Source: Turbatrix aceti | Lineage: Eukaryota > Nematoda > Chromadorea > Rhabditida > Panagrolaimidae | Length of the DNA stretch: 64,000 nucleotides | NCBI GenBank assembly: GCA_963969345.1 | Contig: OZ017767.1 | Location: 5,732,739 to 5,796,738 of the forward strand | Direction of reading: 5' to 3' | Shown: in pieces, positions 11,577-22,927 of the stretch | Layout: every line of letters begins with the position of its first letter | How positions within the stretch are numbered: the first letter of the stretch is position 1 | Position numbers and translations under genes: made by a program | The notes under the pieces: generated by a model | Database searches by the model: none | Seen by the model: only the letters and a program-made list of their open reading frames with translations | Told to the model about the DNA's origin: nothing

Positions 11577-12242
11577 ATTTTAGTTCTGAAACAATTATTT
11601 TTTGACTGCAACTAAAAAAACGATCAGAGTTCTGATTATAGAGCGTCCGTGAATGCAATAAGAGAAAAAACGGTTTTCAACAACACAAAATTAATGAACT
11701 GTATGCCAATCATAGAAACTGTGGCATATGGCCTACAAAGTTTGGTAAGTGTGTTGCTTACCAAACATTCATCGACCAGCTGGCCGCAGTCAATTAACTC
11801 CCTGATTAGATTCGTGTAACGCTGTTATCGACGAAACTACAAAAAATGTGGTTCGATCAACAGTCAACAACCGAAAACATCATTGCGGGTTGTTGTTCTT
11901 GTCCTTGACGATGCGCAGCAATTTTCAGGCGACGTTTGTATTTTGTTCATTTAGGAGCCATTCACTCTCTGATGAACACCTTATTGCCAACTAGCTCTGA
12001 TGCAAGCAACACCGCCAAATCAGGCCTAAAACCCAGCTAGCTCGACTTTATTCTCCAAATTTGAACGGTAATGACTCACGTTTCCCGAAGTTACATATTT
12101 GAATGCGGCGAAAATCCTGGTGATGCAAAATTGTTGGCTGACGGTGCGGCAAGAAAGGCAAGAGCCATCCGCACATCACACCCGCTGCGTGGACGTCTGC
12201 AGGCAGCTGATCTACTGACTTCTCTCACTCCGGAGCATCAAA
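11577..12242. other. Divergent promoter region, ACAD10-like (-) and PP1 (+)
   Basis: 666 bases between two start codons on opposite strands. No TATA box at a sensible distance. Short open frames here have no recognisable content. Confidence 0.5.
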
Positions 12243-13268
12243 ATGGCAACTTCGGGGAAGGTTCTAGACAGCCTAATCGACCGTCTCCTGATGGTCGGCC
12301 TCTCGACGGGTCAGTCACTGATCAAGTGCGTGTCTGAGGCGGACATCATCAGCCTCCTCGAAACCGTGCGCGCCGTCTTCCTGGCGCAACCGCCGCTCCT
12401 CGAGGTCGAGGCTCCTATTCGCGTGTGCGGTGACATCCACGGCCAATATGCGGATTTGTTGCGTCTGTTCAACAGATGTGGCTTCCCGCCGGATTCTAAC
12501 TACATCTTCCTCGTGAGTTAGCGCGTCTGAGTAAATTCAATCGATCGTTGGCGGACGCGTTGCAGGGTGACTACGTAGATCGCGGCAAGCAGAACATCGA
12601 GACAATCTGTCTCATGTTTTCCTTCAAGGTCAAGTATCCGGAGAACTTTTTTCTTCTCCGTGGAAACCACGAATGCGCGGCGATCAACCGCGCGTACGGC
12701 TTCTACGAGGAGTGCAACAGACGCTACAACGTCCGGCTCTGGCAGATCTTCCAAGACGTGTTCAACTGTCTCCCGATGTGCGGCCTCATATCCGGCAAGA
12801 TCTTCTGCATGCACGGTGGTCTGAGTCCCCAGCTCTCGAATTGGGATCAGATTCGCAAGATTTCACGCCCCATGGACCCACCCAATCCGTCGATCCAGAT
12901 CGATCTGCTCTGGGCCGATCCGGATAAGTGGGTTCGTGGATGGCAGCAGAACACGCGTGGTGTCAGCTACGTTTTCGGCGCTGACGTCGTCGCGACTTTC
13001 TGCCAGAATATGGACATCGACCTCGTCGCGCGCGCTCACCAGGTCGTTCAGGACGGATACGAGTTCTTTGCCAACCGAAAGCTTGTCACCATCTTCTCGG
13101 CGCCTCACTACTGCGGTAAGCCAACGGAGAAGCGTAAAAAATAATGATTGAACAATTTCAGGTGAATTTGACAACGCCGCAGGCATCATGTCCGTCGACG
13201 ACAACCTGCAGTGCTCGTTCGACGTCCTCCGCGCCAAGCACAAGCCAGTCAAGGTATCTCCGCAGTAA
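12243..13268 (+). CDS. PP1-type serine/threonine phosphatase catalytic subunit
   Basis: Metallo-phosphatase that removes phosphate from Ser/Thr. Exons 12243-12512, 12566-13115 and 13162-13268 give 308 residues. All PPP signature motifs are present: GDIHGQY, GDYVDRG (split by intron 1), RGNHE, HGGLSP, LLWADPD, and the [12 protein letters not shown] region split by intron 2. The catalytic metal ligands are intact. The product ends at [11 protein letters not shown], so the roughly 25-residue C-terminal tail of somatic PP1 is missing. This length is close to the sperm-enriched nematode PP1 paralogues of the GSP-3/4 type. N-terminal residues and the acidic-groove region also differ from canonical PP1. 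A GT directly after the last KPVK codon would allow an alternative 3' exon. It converges on the FKBP gene 169 bases away. Confidence 0.92.
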
Positions 13269-13436
13269 CGCAACCCCACTAATCACTCTGATACACATAT
13301 ACGCAAAGCCAAACGTTGTTCTCGAGTTGTTGAAGCCAAAGTAAACGGATGTGAAAATATTTTTTATTTTTTTTGTAAAAACGTATTTAATGGCCCCAAA
13401 ACACGTAAAACAGCCCGTCCAGTTCTAACAAACTTA

Positions 13437-14541
13437 TTAGAGCTCGGTTTTGCCAGAACTTTTTTCCTCTTCTTCGTCGTCTTCGTCGTCGGAGTCGCCA
13501 GCGGCGGCCGCAGCGTCCTTCGCAGCCTGCTTCTTCGCCGCCTCTTCAGCCGCGGCGATGTCAGCTGCCTTGTGAAGTTTATGGAGCACAACGTCGAACT
13601 GGAGCCACGAATTAGGCGGAATGTAATTACCGCGCCCCTTCTCTCCGTAGGCCAGGTGAGGCGGGATGACGACTCGACGGTGTTCGCCTTCGCACATGCC
13701 GGTCATGGCGCGTTCCATGCCGGGGATGACCTGGCTGCGGCCGAGGACAAATTCGAAGGGCTTTCCGCGGTTGTAGGAGCTGTCGATGTACTTTCCGTCG
13801 GAGAGATGAACCGTGTAGTGCTGTTCGATCTTGTCTCCGGGCTCGGACTTGCGGCACTCTTCTTCGGGAACTGCGTGGGTCACGTCGACGGAGAGACCGT
13901 CGTCGTCGACCCAGCCGTCGCCGGGCACGGGTCGGAAGATGGACTTGAGTTCGACAAAGTAGTTCAACGAGTCGCCGGCCTTCACGCCGGGTGGCCGTTC
14001 GTCGTCGTCAAGGGCCTCCGGGGGGATCACGACTCGGCGCTGCTCGCCTTCGCACATGTCGTGCATCGCTGGAAATTGTTTGGTGGATAATTTGAATAAT
14101 TTGCGCATTTGAAATCCGCAAAATTCAATTGAAAAATGTCCGCTTACCGTTATCCATGGCCATAATAGCCTGGCCGCGTCCTAGCACGAATCGGAACCTA
14201 AATACAGTCAATTGTAATATTCTGGAAAACTCTTTAGCAGATAAACTTACGGTTTCTGTCCAAAATTAGATCCAACAACACGTCCGGTTGGGTCCGTGAG
14301 CTTGTAGAACTGCTCGACGTAATCGCCGTCCTCAGACCGGATCTTGCACTTTCCATCTGAAACAAAAAAATAGATTGTACGCCCCAAAGTGCCCAGAAAA
14401 CTCACCGGAAATCTTCTTGATGATTTCGATTTTGACGCCGTCCTCTTCGATCCAGGAACGTTCATCGGCTTCGCGTTGTGCCGTGGCGAGACCCGCCACC
14501 AGCAGGAGACGTACCACAATCGTAGCAGCCATTCCTGTCAT
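13437..14541 (-). CDS. Secreted/ER FKBP with two FKBP domains and C-terminal KTEL
   Basis: Peptidyl-prolyl isomerase family member of the secretory pathway. Exons 14406-14541, 14251-14356, 14148-14197 and 13437-14068 give 307 residues. A signal peptide ([18 protein letters not shown], from the second Met) is followed by FKBP domain 1 (about 30-150; [30 protein letters not shown]) and FKBP domain 2 (about 170-265; [43 protein letters not shown]). The usual active-site Trp is Met in domain 2, and domain 1 is more degenerate, so activity may be low. The tail is Ala/Lys then very acidic and ends KTEL, which resembles an ER-retrieval signal. Nematode FKB-3/4/5 share the two-domain ER design. Start is at 14541, or nine bases further in. 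Confidence 0.92.
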
Positions 14542-15139
14542 GTCTCCGGGGTGTGACTGCGCTGCGCAGAAGAGACACGCGGAATGGATCGATCAAGAAA
14601 ACAGACGACGGCTTCCTCCTTCTTCCCGTTTTGTAGGTCATCGCGCACCGCCGAGAGAGAGAAAGAACGGACTGCAGGCATGCATGAATCGTACCGAATC
14701 GCCTGCCGGACACTCCTGTGCAAGAAAAAAAATCAATGTGTCCACCCCAGGCACAGGTGTGGTTCAAAGACCGGGTTATCCTTACGTATACGTGTACAAG
14801 AAACAGTTACGCGAAAACCAGTTTTGTGGATGTTTACCTCACGTTTTTCGCGCGTATTCAAAAAACAAAACCCCTGCCATGCGCGAAAGTGCCAAAAAAA
14901 CAACCGGAATGTTTATTTCTTTCAAAACTGGTGATATCGAAGACATGAAAAAAACCTCGAAATTGTGATATCAGTGAGACCGATGAGAATATTAGGTGAG
15001 AGATGCATTGGTTCGAATGACACATAACTGGGAGAGAGTTTGGACGACAATTGTCAATTGGAATTTAGTAGAGGCTGAAAAAAACCGTGTTACGTACGTA
15101 CGACGGCCATTCGCCTAGGACTTATGTTAGACCCCTCAC
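14542..15139. other. Intergenic spacer upstream of FKBP
   Basis: Holds the FKBP promoter and the 3' UTR of the 15140-16030 gene. Open frames on the plus strand are low-complexity and have no homology I recognise. Confidence 0.5.
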
Positions 15140-16030
15140 TCACAAAAGCTTTTTCATTTCTTCAGAAGTCGCTTCGGCCGTGGAATCGATGGTTGCGACG
15201 ACGCTGCTGATGTGGCACTGAACGATAGCTGACCAGAAACGCTCGTCATCCATGTCGACGCGCTCGATCTTGCGTTCAGCGTCGTCGAACTTGAGTGGCG
15301 AAGCGGGGGCGACGACGTGCATCTCGGCGCGAGGCTTGCCTCTGTCATTAACCAGGGCCTTCCTGATATACGGAATCGGCGCCTTCAGCAAAACCGGCGG
15401 GAGCACGGCTTCGGTCCCGATCGAGGCCCTGGCTGCATCGAAGACTGTCTTGTCGGCGAGCGAGAGAACTTCCTTCGATGATCCACGGACGCGGACGTGC
15501 TCTTGCTTTCGCCTCTGCGCGGACTTTTTGGCGTGTCGTTGATTCCGCTTGGCAATCGACTTACCAGAATCAATGACTACGCCATCGCCACTGCTCTCGG
15601 CAATCGGTTTCAACTCGGCCACGGCAGGCGAAGCCAGAGCGGTGACTGCGCTCGTCGAGGCGCCGTTCCCCAGGCCAGGACCCAGCGTGGGTCCGGCGTT
15701 GTGAATAGCGGCGCTGAGCTGCCGGAGCTGGTTTTCCAAACCAGTAGAATACCGCTCAAAACGGCTCGATTCGTAGCACCGACGGCCGACGTCGGTGAAG
15801 CCCTGCTTCGTCAGGGCATCCCCGAGACAGGTCAGCGCACGGCACATCTGGGCCTTCATCTCGACGCCCATGAGGAACGCCTTGACGCAGGCCTGGGCGC
15901 TGTCGTAGTAATTGCATTCCTTCAACAGACGCTCTGAAAAAAAACAAACAAACATAAGGTAATCATAATTCCACTGCACCCAGGTAGACCTACCGCCCTC
16001 GTTCACGTAGTAGGTCATGTCGTGGCTCAT
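15140..16030 (-). CDS. Orphan protein, 276 residues, helical N-terminus
   Basis: Exon 1 (15994-16030) codes 12 residues, exon 2 (15140-15933) the rest. The join is in frame. Residues 10-95 are predicted helical and regularly spaced (LLKECNYYDSAQACVKAFLMG, LGDALTKQGFTDVGRRCYE), reminiscent of a TPR or MIT-like helical pair. The middle is low complexity with a basic patch (KRNQRHAKKSAQRRK) that may be a nuclear signal. The C-terminal 90 residues look folded and end in EEMKKLL. I do not recognise a family. DCAF5-like lies upstream on the same strand, 640 bases away. Confidence 0.68.
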   Translation of the reverse strand: MSHDMTYYVNEGGRSTWVQWNYDYLMFVCFFSERLLKECNYYDSAQACVKAFLMGVEMKAQMCRALTCLGDALTKQGFTDVGRRCYESSRFERYSTGLENQLRQLSAAIHNAGPTLGPGLGNGASTSAVTALASPAVAELKPIAESSGDGVVIDSGKSIAKRNQRHAKKSAQRRKQEHVRVRGSSKEVLSLADKTVFDAARASIGTEAVLPPVLLKAPIPYIRKALVNDRGKPRAEMHVVAPASPLKFDDAERKIERVDMDDERFWSAIVQCHISSVVATIDSTAEATSEEMKKLL

Positions 16031-16670
16031 GGTGGCCTGCGAGCCGTCGCGGCAAACGTGTTGCTAAAAACTCAAAAGTTGGCATTTTCATCGAAAATCA
16101 CTGTGCGCTCAAAAATCGCGGACAATTTTTTAAATTTTGTTAGAAAAATCGAAGAAACACCAACATTTTTTACTGTGTTGGCGGGTAAAATCCAACAGAT
16201 TTTAACTAATTAAAATTGTATGAAATTTTGTAACTCGAGTAAAAATTCGAAAAATTGGGTCGTCCAAATTTTCTTGTTCGTTTTTTTTGTAAAATTTATT
16301 GGCTAAATTTTATGAATGTTATTTGCCATTTTTTGTCAAATAAGATCGATTTTGACACCATTCTGTCGATTTTTCCCAATTTTTGTTCGCGAACGAACAC
16401 AAACGTTCGTCCCACCCCGATCCCAGTACTCGATAAGTGCCATCCTCGCACCGGGCGACTGAACCAGAACCTTATCCAAGCCAAACACGTTCCAACCACT
16501 CTTTCGCACTTATTACTCGGAAAACGATCGATCTGTCTGTCTGTACAATGAAAACCAGGGTGGGGGGGTTTAAAAAATCGACGTATAAAATGTGCAGGAT
16601 TCTAGGATGCCCGTAGGTCGGCGTGACCAGCTTGTAAATAAACGAATTGAGGGCCTCTTCTGGGCGTCAG
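16031..16670. other. Spacer with one short copy of the GTTCGCGAACGAAC repeat
   Basis: AT-rich DNA between the DCAF5-like stop and the orphan start. At about 16381-16412 it carries the palindromic core GTTCGCGAAC followed by GAACACAAACGTTCG, a dispersed repeat also seen near 34.4, 38.9-39.3 and 49.2 kb. Confidence 0.55.
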
Positions 16671-18891
16671 TCAGTGCGTATCGTCGCCGTACTCCTCCGT
16701 GAGGTAACGGTCAAACATCCGCAGCGTGCCCAAATCCTCGCCTTCGGACGAACAGTCTCCGTCGTCTTCTTCGTCGTCGTCGAGGGAAAATACGCGGTAG
16801 CGAGCGAGTCTCTTCCGACGCCGAGGATTCTTGACCGAGCCCGGAAGCTGTTCCATCGTCCAGACCTTGATGATTTTTTCGACGCCTCCGGAGTACATGA
16901 CGGGGTACTTGGAAGCAGCTTTCGCGTGGTTGACGATCGATCGGTGGCCTCTGAAGACCGCGAACGCCTCGCGGGTGTCTTCGGTCTCGATGCAGTTGAC
17001 TCCGTTGACAGGTATGTCGTCTGAAGTCAGTAAAAAGTTACATAGGGATGCAAACATGGCAAAAAGAACAAAAAAATATACCGTAGTCGTGAGGAAGCCG
17101 CCAGACGTAGATATTCCAGTCATCGCTGCCGGTGATGGCGTATTCGTCGTTTAGGACGTCACAGGATTTTATTGTCACCTGAAAACGGCGTATTTATACT
17201 TGGTTCACCAAAGTGGATCCAGGGTTCCAATTTTGAGAAAAATCGACTCCGATTCGATTTTTTGAATTTTGACCAAAATTTGGTTTCCATTGGAAACGAT
17301 TCGAAAATTTTTTTTATAGAAATCGTACAAAAAAAATTTTAACGTAGGAAATTTCTTGCATTAATGAAATTAAAAAAAAATTAATTTTATTAAAAAAAAT
17401 CAATTTTTTTAAATTTATAAAAAAGTTGATTTTTACCAAAAATGTACATTTAAAAAAAAACAAACGCGACTCTTCGGAGTCGACTGTTTTTTTTGAAAAA
17501 AATAAACTTCGATTTTCAACTATCGACTCGGAAATTAGAGTCCTTCGAACACCGAGCAACACGAAAAACCGGCACTTACACTGTTCGAGTAGCCCTCGGT
17601 AGATCGCAGGACGACGGGAGCCTCGCGGTCTGTCTGAAAAACACGTCCAGTTAGTCACAAACCAAATTCAGCGTGAAACCTACTTTCCAAAAAAGTGGCT
17701 GGTGATCAGACCTCAGAATGACAAGGGAATCGCCCCGAGAAGTCCACTGGGAATAAATAGCGTTCTTGGAAACGGTACCGGCATTCACGGCAAACCTAAA
17801 AAACCTTCATCACCAAGGTAACAGGTAAAACGTCACTTACAGCTTGTCAAATCGATCGTCATAAATCGTGAGGCCCTCTTCCTTATTGCAAACGGAAATC
17901 TGATGCTTCTGGGCAGGGTTGTAGTTGACGCAGTAAACAGCAGAGCGCTCCGAGATGCAGCGCAGAGGTTTGCTGGGTTCCATGCGAACGTCGAAGAAGG
18001 CAACAGTGCCCAAGTCTGTGCCGGCGGCAACGATGTTATCATCGTCGGGCTAAATGGATTATTTTTAGAAAAAAACAGCTTTTTGAAATCCCGGAAATAT
18101 TCGAGGCACAAGATCGCATAAAAGCCGCTCCAAGAAATGCAATGCACTTTCAAACGTTAATGAAAACGTAAACAACAAAAAAATATACCAATCCCCGTCC
18201 CGTGACGTGACGAGCATGGCGTCATCCATAAAAAAATGAGCACACGCAAAATTTGTGGCCACGTGAGAATTTGTGGCCCTGCCCAAAAAAAGAATAAAAG
18301 CCATAAAAAAATTTGGAAACGGTCAAAAAGTATTTTGAACTGAACGGACATAAAAAATCGAGCGCGCGGACTTACACAGACTGAGAGAGAGTAAATACAA
18401 CTGGCGTAGTAATTCCATAATCGGTTGCCAGTCTCGACATCGTGAACGTAAAAATATCCATCATTGCCGCTGGAATACACATGATCGCCGAAACGGTTGA
18501 AAGCGAGCGTAAAAATGTTGGAAAAGTGCCGTTCCTGCATGATAGCAGCGGGCCGGGGCCGAATCTGTCCGACGAGATCCGCGGTTCGCCAAATAAGGAC
18601 GCGAAGATCGTCGCCACCGCTGACGAGCAGTGTCTCGCTGCGATCCAGCGCAATAGCATTGACGCAGCCCCTGTGGCCCCGGATATCGCGCTGCCAGGCC
18701 GCCTGCCTTCGGTGGCACTTGAAGAGGTCGTCGTGGCCCCGCATCTCCCAGCCACGGCATCGCCATTTCCGCGCGGCTGCTGAGCTCACGGGTCCGTTGC
18801 CGAAGAAGTTGGGAAAGTAGTTGGCCGAAGCCGCTGCAAGCTGGTCGTGGACAGCCCCCGTGGCAGCACTTGACTCTGGATCTCCAGGCAT
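16671..18891 (-). CDS. dcaf5: DCAF5-like WD40 substrate receptor
   Basis: Probable CUL4-DDB1 ubiquitin ligase receptor. Six exons (18376-18891, 17841-18049, 17684-17795, 17580-17633, 17082-17178, 16671-17020) give 445 residues in frame. The N-terminal WD repeats are very close to DCAF5: RDIRGHRGCVNAIALD, LLVSGGDDLRVLIW, HFSNIFTLAFN, YSSGNDGYFYVHDVE. Later repeats include DEYAITGSDDWNIYVW and the family-specific FRGHRSIVN ... MYSGGVEKIIKVW. The C-terminus is short and acidic, much shorter than the long human tail. A TTTCAG lies 12 bases before the start at 18891, which fits trans-splicing. The frame stays open to 19203 without it, so a longer N-terminus is possible. The 17179-17573 intron holds a dispersed repeat. 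Confidence 0.9.
17220..17545. repeat. Dispersed intronic repeat, family C (copy 1)
   Basis: AT-rich unit inside a DCAF5 intron. Shared landmarks in order: AATCGACTC, TTTTTTTATAGAAA, ACGTAGGAAATTT, GCATTAATGAA, TACATTT, GTCGACT, GGAGTC-like end. The same order occurs at 21270-21600 and 37600-37910. Confidence 0.7.
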
Positions 18892-19327
18892 CTGGAAAGT
18901 ATCTGAAACCAGGATTTTGTATGCGAAATGCACGGATTCCTCCCCCGCACGTGGCAGCGCTCGAAAAGCATCGATATGTCCATTCAAATCATCGAAACCA
19001 ATCAAGTTGACACAGAATTGACATCCGAAGTGAAACTGGGAAGCCCAGAGGGCGAATCGATGCAAAGGAGGCACCGTCGCGAACGGCAGCGTATGTATTG
19101 CTTCTTCCAGGAGAAAGGACAAACAATTTGCAGAGCGCGCAGCCTGGTTCTGAAGCGAATTTGGCCTCTCGTCTTGAACACTTTTGCCGAGTATTGAGTT
19201 CATCGCCCTCTTTTTCCCGTGGGTTGTCTTGCTGTCTCCTGGCTATTCGCAGGGATGAAAAGCAGGTGAAACGGTGGCTATAAATCTATATTACTTTATT
19301 TTCACCGACATATGTACTCGCACACGA
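18892..19327. other. Spacer between the lectin-like gene and DCAF5
   Basis: 436 bases between the upstream stop and the DCAF5 start on the same strand. The minus-strand frame of DCAF5 exon 1 stays open across most of it, so part may be coding. Confidence 0.4.
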
Positions 19328-22300
19328 TCAAAATTGTTTAGCGACGGCGAAAAGTTTGCTTTTCTTTTTCTTGTTCCTGTTGTGCCTGAACACGGATGCT
19401 GGCAACGGCGTCGGTGACATCGATGTTGGATCGTCAAATATGGTCTCGAGGTCGTTGTCTGAGAATATGTCGTCTGAGATGATGTCTGACACCTCGTCGA
19501 CCACGGGTGGGATTGGACTTAGGTGGGATGGGATCGGAGTCAAAGTCGTGACAGCGAGGAACTCGACAACTGGATTCGCCTTTGTCGTCGGCCTGGATGA
19601 GCTGTTCGTCTGTAGATGCGTGACAGTTGTGGTTGTTGGCTTTGATTTCTTCTGCGGTGCGACTGACGTGTTTGCCTTCTCCACCAGAACTTCCGGCGTC
19701 AGAAGCTCAAGCTCGCTAGCCAGGTGTTCGGCGGCGGCGTGATGACCAATCGGGAGCCTCGACAGGCTGACACCAAAATCTCTGGCCAGTTTTTCGTTTA
19801 TAGATAGCTTAGGAGTGAGACTGCAGACGTAGTGGAAGGGTGTAGAACAATTTTGCTGTCGCCACACCTAAAAAGACGTCGTATACACGTATTTTCCTTC
19901 TCCGATGCATCCTACCTTGTCCATGTTCTGCCTGACACAGTCACCCCCGTCGACGTCTATTTCCATGCGCTCGACGCGCTCCGTGTCGAAATCAGTCATC
20001 CGGCTGCCGTCTGACCATTCCATCTGGCCTAGGAGCGGGTTTCGCCTTAGGCCGAGCCAGAGACTGTCCATGACGTCGTCTGAAAACGCCCCCGCGTTAT
20101 TTGTTACCGTCGACTTTCCAGAACTTGCAAAAACCCACTTTCAGCTTCCTCATCGTTATCGTCGTCGTCGTTTTCTCCTTCGAGAGTGCCTTCGGATCTC
20201 GCGATCCTCTCAAAAGCCGCAGTCTGTCTTCTGAGCTCGGCACCGCTCACGAGATTGGCCTGCTCGGCGCGGATGACTGCTTCGTCTGTCGTGATGCTCG
20301 ATGGCGCCACGACCACCCGCATGCCTTCTGCCCGGCGGATAGAAGAGGAATTAGAGGGCCGCTGCAAGGCAAAGGCCACTTCGTCGTGCAGGACGCCCCT
20401 GTTGTCCGGGAGCTTGATGGCGTCTGGAGCCGGTGCTGAAGTCGTTGGCGCGGGCGCGGGCAAAGACGAATTTGACGGCGACGGCGACGTGAACTCCGTA
20501 GACCCAGAAAGCAGTCTGCTAGCCGGCGCGGGTTCGCAGAGACGGGCATTCACTGCCGCCACGACTTCCCGATTCTTCTGCGAGTGCAAAAGATGATCCG
20601 AAGACGTCGCGATTCGCTCCAGGTTGCTGAAGTTCATATTTGCCCCAATTCCGATTGCAAAAGACGTGAAATACTGCAAAATAATTTTTTGAAAACCCAA
20701 AAAGTCAAAAAACGCACGTTGAGTCCCTTCAAAAACCCGAAATCGTCTAGGGAATCTTCTGAGCTCCCGCTGCTGAGTACAAAGAGCCAGACAAAATCGC
20801 TGCCTCCCTTCACCGCCAGATTCATCGCTATGTCGGCAGCGTCGACGAGGGCGTCGCCAAGACGATGGTCAACAGAAGGCCGAATTGGGATAGCAGCCAG
20901 GTCCGCGCGAAAATCATCCAGCGAGTCATAGGACCGCCGATCGATCTCGATCACGGTCTGACCGGACGTGCCAAGTTGTAGGACGGTTATGAGGCTGAAT
21001 TCGGTGGTTTCATAAATGGCGGTGACAATATCGTCGATGAGCCGCAGCCTCCGCTCCAGCTCCGGAGCATCGGCGGCGTCGAAGGGGTCGAGAGCGAAGA
21101 CCAGGTCCACTTCGAGGTCCTCGCACATTTCGAAAAGGCAGTCCCGGCGGCGCTCGAAGAAAACAGAAAGGGGCTCGGTCGTGTCAAAGTGAGCGGCTTC
21201 TGTGCGCCGGGATCTGTGGGTCAGGACGCATTGCTGAACGGAGCTGGAACATAGAGGGGGGGGGGTGAAAAATCAGTGTTATAATTTTTAGAAAAATCGA
21301 CCTATTTTGACCAAAAAAAAAAGAATCTTTTGGAAATAAATAATTTTTTATAGAAAATGAATAAAAATCACCAAAACGTAGGAAATTTTTTAAAATTAAT
21401 TAATGAATTTGCATTAATGAGCATTAATGAATTTTGAACAAGAAATACCCAAAATTGAAAAAAAATCGTGAATTTTACCCTAAAAAATATACATTTTCTT
21501 CAAAATAGTCCAAAATGTTCGAAGTCGACTTTTTGAAAATAAAATCGATTCCCACTCTGAACTTTTCAACTTCCAAGTTGACTCCAGAATCGGAGTCCGT
21601 GAAAAATAAGTACGAAATAATTAATCTAAAAAAACGAACGGGTAATAAGTGACAGACTTGCACGGTTCCCGAACTATAGAACCGTCGACAGTGCTCTCGA
21701 GGCAGTCCGCGCACCGCCAGCACCGGGTAAGGCACTGACGCTCGGTGACGTTATCATGAATACGATCGACGAATCCGGCGAGCGAGGAGTGCTTGAACTT
21801 GGAAAAACACGACCTCACACCCGGCACCTCGCCGGAATGCTTCTTGAAGACACTGCTGAGCGGCGGCATCGGTCGCGCCGACTGACGATTCGCGAGCAGT
21901 TTGTCGATATCCAGGAGGGATGATGCTTCTTCGCCCGACGCTTCCGTGTCAGTGCCTTCGTCCTCAGCATCGCCAAGGCACTTGTTTTCGTAGTAGTCCA
22001 CGTTGGCGACGAGTTCGGTGTCATCGATGAAAACCGCGTCCCCCGAGGTCCGGTTTTTGTTGTTCAGAACGCATTCTGACGAATCACGGTAGAACAGTGC
22101 CGACAGGCAGGTTTCGTCGTAGCGATCTTTGGCGTGTTTGCATTCATCCAGACACGCAGCAGAGGATTTTGCGTTTGATGGGGATACCTAGGAAAAAATG
22201 AAAGTTTCAGGACCGTCTCAAGTTTTTTTTCGTTCGAATGCATAAAATAAAATTAAAAAAAAAACCGGAGTCGATTTTCCATTTAAATTAATTTCAGGCG

Positions 22301-22759
22301 TTTTTGTGTCGGTACCATAAATTTTTTTGCCTTCAAAATTTCTGTTCAAAACAGAAAAATTCAATAAAAAACATGACCAAACAAAAATTTTTCCGGCTGC
22401 GTGATTTTCAAGCCTTGCTCAAAATCACTCACCACAGCAGCACCGAGAATGGCAGCATTCGGAACTTTCTCAAAGCATTTGTCTCCTTCGCTGGCGCCAG
22501 AAGGATCGTCAAAAAAAGCGCTGCTAGGCCGATGCTCGCCGAGTTTGACGACAAAAGCAGCATCGCGTGACGACTGAATCGAAGCGAGGGATCCGCCGTA
22601 GCGCTCCCGGCACTCGGAATCCGCGGCGGACCATTCTGCTTCGCGGAGACTCCGGAACCAGCATTTGGCGTCAAAGTACGTCCAGCCCTGGGGACAGACG
22701 ACCGCCAGTCCATTTTGCAAAAACAGCAGCAGCCCGCAGGCCACGGCCAAAAAACGCAT
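19328..22759 (-). CDS. Secreted protein with a split C-type lectin domain around PAN-PAN-vWA
   Basis: Six exons (22433-22759, 21658-22187, 20718-21243, 20139-20673, 19916-20079, 19328-19867) total 2622 bases, 873 residues. Signal peptide 1-20 is followed at once by the first half of a C-type lectin fold (CPQGWTYFDAKCWF, DSECRERYGGSLASI; 22-75). Residues 95-179 and 236-326 are two PAN/apple-like Cys modules. Residues about 329-520 form a vWA-like fold whose metal site is degenerate (LVFALDPFD instead of DxSxS). After a Ser/Pro linker comes the second lectin half (SLWLGLRRNP, GQMEWSDGS, DCVRQN, NCSTPFHYVC; about 641-715), then a Thr-rich, basic tail with no membrane segment. The sugar-binding EPN/QPD motif is absent. 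Extracellular adhesion or defence role is only inferred. Confidence 0.82.
21270..21600. repeat. Dispersed intronic repeat, family C (copy 2)
   Basis: Lies within the 21244-21657 intron of the lectin-like gene. It shares the ordered landmarks of the 17220 copy, including TTTTTTATAGAAAATG, ACGTAGGAAATTTTTT, GCATTAATGAATTTT, AATATACATTTTCTTC and GAAGTCGACTTTTTGAAAA. Confidence 0.75.
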
Positions 22760-22927
22760 ACCTAAACTTTTTACTCTCCAAAAAAACTCATCAAAAAACA
22801 CAAAAAAAAACACTGTTCAAAAAAACAAAAAAAAACGAACGTCCAAAATCAGAAAAAAAACCTGAACAAAACAAAGAAAAAAGGCACAGAGATCAAAGAA
22901 ACCCTAAAAAAACAAAAAAAAAACTGT

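Noticed and set aside
16560..16570. G-run and other homopolymers as possible regulatory sites
   Set aside because: No supporting context; common in this AT/poly-A rich genome.
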